The notes under the pieces are model-generated. The model was not told the origin of the DNA. It saw only the letters and a program-made list of their open reading frames with translations, and did no database searches. Below, one piece after another: positions 13,427 through 17,104 of a DNA stretch of 17,104 bases. Source of the stretch: Gemmatimonadota bacterium (GTDB lineage: Bacteria > GCA-2686955); NCBI GenBank assembly GCA_002686955.1, contig NYZA01000137.1:1-17104 (forward strand), read 5' to 3'. Both the position numbers and the translations under genes were made by a program. How positions within the stretch are numbered: position 1 is the first letter of the stretch; each line of letters starts with the position of its first letter.

Positions 13427-15735
13427 TCTCTCCCTTGCTCGAGCTTCGACGCCCGCGTTTCCATTCCGGACGAGGGGTGGGTGAGCCAGAGGGCGCCCGA
13501 CTCGGTGGTGAGCACCAGTCCGACGCTATCGAGCGCCGCCTCGATCTCCTCCAGGTAGGTTCGGACCCGGAAGGTGCGCGGATGGGCGGAATCGATCTCG
13601 GCGAGCAGCCCGAAACGCCCGGCTTCCCCCTTTGCCTTCGCGACGGCCTCGTGTCCCGCGGCCTTTCCCAGCTCGCGAGCCCCTCGAGCCCGGCCTCGGA
13701 CATCGGGGAGTAGGCGGGTCTCGTCGGCCCGCGCCCGGTTCACGGCGGTCGCCCGCTCTTCGTCGGCATCGATCACATCGTGGAACGCCGCCCGGATCTC
13801 CTTCGGAGGCTCCACCGCGGTCAGCAAGGCCCCGATCACCTCGAGTCCGTAGTCGCCGGCCTCGGCCCGCAGCGTGGAGGCGAGCTCGGCCTCAGCCAGG
13901 GCGCGGCCGCCGCCGAGAAGGTCTTCGGCGATGCTGCGCGCCCCCACCGTCAGCAGCGCCTTGCGCCCGGAGCGTTCGAGGCAGGTCTCGGCCGATTCCA
14001 CATCGAAGAGGTAGCTAATCGGATCATCGATCCGGTAAAGAATCGATGCCCCCACGTCGAGGAAGCTCTGGTCTCCACTGAGCACGCGCCGGGGTCCTGG
14101 CAGCTCGAGGCGACGAACCCGGCCGGTGTCGACCCGCGTCACCCGATCCACCGGCGTCGGCCAGACCAGGTGCACCCCCGGGTCGAGGAGCCGATCCCGC
14201 AGGGCACGCCCGAAGCGATCGATCACACCGATCTCTCCCGGCCCGACCACGACGAGCGCACCAGCCAGCCAGGCGACCAGCACCAGAGCAGCGATCGCTT
14301 TGCCGGTTGCCAGCCTTCCCAGCCCTCGGCTCACCGGATCCTTCGCGCCGACACCCAGGCAGCCGTGTCCTACCGCAACTCCGGCGAGCGCGAGCCCGCC
14401 CACGGCCATGAAGATCGCCGAAGCCGTCTCCGCGCTACCCGCCGCGAAGAGCCCCCCGACGGCGACCGCGGCCGCCGCGAGGCGCTCTACTTCGCCGCTC
14501 CGCCGCCTAGGAGCTCGGCCGGCCAGCAGTGCCAGCGCCAGCAGTCCGACCGCCACCGCCAGATCGGCACCGCCCGCCGCGTGCACGCTCCAGGGAAACG
14601 ACCGGGCCAACCCCACGGCCAGCAACGCCCCCACAACCAGGCGCCCACCGCGCAACCATCCGGCGGGCAGATTCGCCGCGGGGCCGAGCTCGAGCAGGAT
14701 CCCCACGAGCGCCGCCAGCACCACCCATGCCCCCGCCAGTGCGAGCTCCGAGCCGGCGAAAAGATGGAAGAGAACGAAACTGTTCAGTGCCAGGAGGAGA
14801 ACGACGCCGGGCAGGGCGTACTTGGCCAGATCGATCTCATCCGCCGCCCCGGCATCGCTCCCGCCGTCCCCCCCCTTCACGGGGGCCAGAGGCAGATATA
14901 CCCCGGCCAGAACCAAGAGTCCCCCGATCCAGCCCGCGCCCGAGATTCCCTCGCCGAAGACCACCAGACCGACCAGCGCCGCGAACACCACTTCCGAGAA
15001 GGAGAGCACGCTCGCCTCCGAGGCTGAAACGCCTCGCATGCCGCGGTTGAGGAGGACGAAGGGCGCGACCGTCGCGAAGATCGCCAGCCCCGTGGTCGCC
15101 GGAATCGCGTGCGCCGGCAGGCTCACCGCTCCCGCCGGCACCGCCGCCACCGCGATCGTCAGCAAGGCGATCCACCAGGCACCCGCCAGCGTGGCCCCGA
15201 TGTCGGTCCCCTTCGTCCGACTCACGCGCGTCATCATCAACACGCCCGCATAGCCGATCGCCGATAGCAAAGCCAGCAGATCGCCGAGCAGGAAGCGAGC
15301 GCTGGCGAAATCGTGGTGTGCCCACAGAGCCGCCCCCGACATCGCGCCCACGCCGAGCACCGCCAGAATCGCCCCGGCGATATGTTCGGGTCCCGCCCGC
15401 TCCCCCAGATAGCGATGCGCGACCGGGAAAACGATCAAGGGCGCCAAGTGGTGCAGGAAGACCGTGCTCGCCACCGTCGTGAGCGCATAGCCGCCGACGA
15501 AGCTAGCCGACGCGACACCGAGACAGAGGCCGTAGGGGAGGGCGACCCGCCAGAACTCGCGATCACGAAAGCTCGGCAGCACCCCTCGCCGCGCCGCGTC
15601 GAGGCTGAAAAGCCCCGCGACCATCAACGCCCGGTAGAGCGCGACCGAGAGGAAATCGGTCCCCGCCGCCCGCGTGAAGGCGGGCATGAGGCCGAAGAGG
15701 AACATCGCCCCCAGTATCTCGATTCGACCGCGCAT
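13423..15735 (-). CDS. EamA/DMT transporter fused to a multi-TM segment and HflK-type SPFH domain
   Basis: 770 residues. Residues 1-285 form an EamA-type drug/metabolite transporter of two halves with about ten hydrophobic helices (for example 8-20, 32-44, 64-84, 90-105, 119-139, 150-168, 182-204, 213-229, 242-260 and 267-284). A Gly/Asp-rich linker (287-301) follows, then a second hydrophobic block (305-460) of unclear family with about five to six helices. A last TM helix (478-497) runs directly into an SPFH domain from GPGEIGVIDRFGR (498-510) to EIRAAFHDVIDADEERA (646-662), then a helical tail containing SAHPRTFRVRTYLEEIE. The start is ATG 15735, with AGGAG 3 nt upstream and family alignment from residue 4. 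An in-frame ORF continues to 15810 but gives a poor N-terminus. EamA-SPFH is unusual: it may couple export of a metabolite to an HflKC-type membrane platform, or anchor a third SPFH subunit. Confidence 0.85.
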   Translation of the reverse strand: MRGRIEILGAMFLFGLMPAFTRAAGTDFLSVALYRALMVAGLFSLDAARRGVLPSFRDREFWRVALPYGLCLGVASASFVGGYALTTVASTVFLHHLAPLIVFPVAHRYLGERAGPEHIAGAILAVLGVGAMSGAALWAHHDFASARFLLGDLLALLSAIGYAGVLMMTRVSRTKGTDIGATLAGAWWIALLTIAVAAVPAGAVSLPAHAIPATTGLAIFATVAPFVLLNRGMRGVSASEASVLSFSEVVFAALVGLVVFGEGISGAGWIGGLLVLAGVYLPLAPVKGGDGGSDAGAADEIDLAKYALPGVVLLLALNSFVLFHLFAGSELALAGAWVVLAALVGILLELGPAANLPAGWLRGGRLVVGALLAVGLARSFPWSVHAAGGADLAVAVGLLALALLAGRAPRRRSGEVERLAAAAVAVGGLFAAGSAETASAIFMAVGGLALAGVAVGHGCLGVGAKDPVSRGLGRLATGKAIAALVLVAWLAGALVVVGPGEIGVIDRFGRALRDRLLDPGVHLVWPTPVDRVTRVDTGRVRRLELPGPRRVLSGDQSFLDVGASILYRIDDPISYLFDVESAETCLERSGRKALLTVGARSIAEDLLGGGRALAEAELASTLRAEAGDYGLEVIGALLTAVEPPKEIRAAFHDVIDADEERATAVNRARADETRLLPDVRGRARGARELGKAAGHEAVAKAKGEAGRFGLLAEIDSAHPRTFRVRTYLEEIEAALDSVGLVLTTESGALWLTHPSSGMETRASKLEQGRE

Positions 15736-15781
15736 GGACTCCTGTTCTCGTGGGTGGTCTGCCCGGCGACCGCGGACGGCC

Positions 15782-15790
15782 ATCGTATCA
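15782..15790 (-). promoter_or_regulatory. Putative extended -10 promoter (TGATACGAT) of the SPFH operon
   Basis: On the minus strand, TGA followed by TACGAT lies about 47 nt before the ATG at 15735. It is the same type of extended -10 as at 1782 and 6142. No clear -35 is seen. Confidence 0.4.
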
Positions 15791-15902
15791 CGGTGGCCCG
15801 ATTGTGGCATTGAGTCGGTGGGCGGGACTCGACCCGCTCCCGCGCAACCCGCTAGTCTCTCCCTTCCGACCTACCGACTTCCGCCACCTCAGGGACTTCC
15901 AA

Positions 15903-17104
15903 ATGGCCCAATCGAACCGCCTTCGCCCTTTTCTCCTGGCCGGCGGAGCCATCGTGCTCGCCAACGTGGGTGTCGTGCTCTGGTTGCTGCTCCAGCGCCC
16001 CTCGACGGGGCAGGAGGGGGGCGGCGATCGGATCGGCCGGCTCCTCGATGAGCGCACCCGCTCCGAGTCCCGCTTCGACCTGGCGGACGAGCCCTACAAC
16101 ATCTGCCTGATTTCGCTCGATGCCCTCCGCTACGACCGCACCGGCTTCGGCGGCAATTCGCGAAACGTCACACCGAACCTCGACCGCCTGGCCGACGAAT
16201 CGGTGCTCTTTGCCGACGCGACCTCCCCCTCGGCCTGGACCTTGCCATCCCATATGTCGATCTTCACCGGGCGCTGGCCCTCGATCCACGGGGTCGTCAA
16301 CAAGCTGCGGGTCGTCGGGGGCGATCGGCTAGAGCGGGCCTCCCTCTCCCCGGCGATCCAGACAATTCCGGAGCATCTCGAGGAGCATGGCTTCATCTGC
16401 GGCGGCTTCACCGGTGATGCCGGAGTTTCCGGCGAGTTCGGCTTCTCGCGCGGCTTCGATACGTATCTCGACGACGAGAAATTCGGGGGGCTCCCCCATT
16501 CCGTCCCCGCGGCCCTGAGCTGGCTGGAAGCGCATCGATCGGAGCGTTTCTTCCTCTTCCTTCACGGCTATGACGTGCACGGTCAGTACGATCTGGCTTC
16601 GGGCTACTCCGGGCGCTTCACTCCCGGCTATCAAGGCTCGATGAAAGGGGGCAAAGATGAGCAGGCGGAGATCCGCGAAAGATCGTTGCTCTGCTACACC
16701 GAAGAGGGCGGTCCGCGGGCATCGGATCTGATGAGCGAAGCCGACTTCGAATACCACCTCGGGCTCTACGACGAAAAGGTGCAAGCCGCCGACGAGCAGG
16801 TCGGTCGCTTCATGGATGCCCTGCGCCGCTTCGATCTGCTCTCGCGCACCGTCGTCATCGTGCTGGCCGATCATGGCGAGGAGTTCGGTGAGCACGGGGG
16901 GCTCGACCACGGTCCGACCCTCTATCAGGAGATGGTCCACGTGCCGCTCCTGATCCACTTCCCGGGTTATTCGAAACAGCTCGAGATCGGTAGACCGGTC
17001 CGCTCGATGGACGCTCTGCCGACCGTTCTCGACGCATTGGGGATTCCGCTCCCCGGCGGGATCGACGCCGTGAGCCTGCTGCCGCTGCTGCGCGGCGAGC
17101 CGCA
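15903..17104 (+). CDS. Sulfatase-fold membrane-anchored enzyme, 3' partial
   Basis: The frame is open from ATG 15903 to the right edge (400 residues seen). An N-terminal anchor (10-31) precedes the sulfatase/alkaline-phosphatase fold. Metal ligand Asp73 sits in ISLDALRYD, then TPNLDRLA (90-97), SAWTLPSHMSIFTG (110-123) with Thr113 at the nucleophile position, HGYDVHG (221-227), and ADHGEEFGEHGGLDHG (322-337) with D323, H324 and H336. In contrast to the paralog at 10069, all metal ligands look present. The Thr in a TLPSH context, instead of Cys-x-Pro-x-Arg, argues against formylglycine arylsulfatase and for a phosphodiesterase or phosphotransferase-like activity, though many such proteins are named sulfatase. 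No clear RBS is seen before the ATG; a weak TAGTCT (15853) could be a -10. It is divergent from the SPFH operon. Confidence 0.85.
   Translation, partial: MAQSNRLRPFLLAGGAIVLANVGVVLWLLLQRPSTGQEGGGDRIGRLLDERTRSESRFDLADEPYNICLISLDALRYDRTGFGGNSRNVTPNLDRLADESVLFADATSPSAWTLPSHMSIFTGRWPSIHGVVNKLRVVGGDRLERASLSPAIQTIPEHLEEHGFICGGFTGDAGVSGEFGFSRGFDTYLDDEKFGGLPHSVPAALSWLEAHRSERFFLFLHGYDVHGQYDLASGYSGRFTPGYQGSMKGGKDEQAEIRERSLLCYTEEGGPRASDLMSEADFEYHLGLYDEKVQAADEQVGRFMDALRRFDLLSRTVVIVLADHGEEFGEHGGLDHGPTLYQEMVHVPLLIHFPGYSKQLEIGRPVRSMDALPTVLDALGIPLPGGIDAVSLLPLLRGEP

Noticed and set aside
13780-15253. Long plus-strand frames opposite the EamA-SPFH gene
   Set aside because: Ser/Pro/Arg/Thr-rich or Gln/Arg-rich shadows; the minus strand carries recognisable transporter and SPFH domains with RBS and operon overlaps.

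Overview
The window comes from a GC-rich bacterium with tightly packed genes, frequent GTG/TTG starts and overlapping start/stop codons. HflK/HflC-type proteins, an ArnD-like deformylase and lipoprotein or TM-anchored alkaline-phosphatase-superfamily enzymes suggest a Gram-negative (diderm) envelope. I cannot place it in a phylum from sequence alone; an uncultured, myxobacterium-like or related lineage is only a guess. I found no rRNA, tRNA, CRISPR array or insertion sequence.

Left part (1-3596, + strand). The window opens inside a membrane GT-C-type protein with a C-terminal TPR domain (DUF2723-like). Next comes a gene-poor stretch of about 400 bp, then a leader region before a small secreted protein of unknown family. 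That gene looks switched off. Its well-placed RBS and ATG (1921) are out of frame with the rest of the signal peptide and body, and a heptanucleotide tandem repeat (TCTCAGC x3) lies exactly between them. Losing one unit would restore a complete signal peptide. An ArnD-like polysaccharide deacetylase/deformylase follows.

Middle part (3618-6091, + strand). A short rubrerythrin-like protein that has lost half of its di-iron ligands precedes a striking fusion. The fusion joins the complete GyrB 43-kDa ATPase/transducer clamp, without TOPRIM or later domains, to a full-length class I SAM methyltransferase.

Second + strand operon (6209-11628). It lies behind an imperfect 22-bp dyad and an extended -10. 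It encodes a B12-binding-type radical SAM protein, a methyltransferase paralogous to the fused one, a sulfotransferase-like protein and a sulfatase-fold lipoprotein with degenerate metal ligands. Spacing is -4, -1 and +7 nt, so the four are probably co-translated. The paralogous methyltransferases tie this operon to the GyrB fusion. A plausible role is modification of a lipid, glycan or small molecule, but the substrate is unknown.

Right part. A three-gene minus-strand operon (15735 to 11634) encodes an EamA-transporter/SPFH fusion, HflC and an HflK-like protein, overlapping by 4 and 1 nt. Divergent to it, a second sulfatase-fold membrane protein (15903 onward) runs off the window.

The most unusual features are the GyrB-clamp/methyltransferase fusion, the apparent phase-variable heptamer switch, and the EamA-SPFH fusion in a three-SPFH operon.
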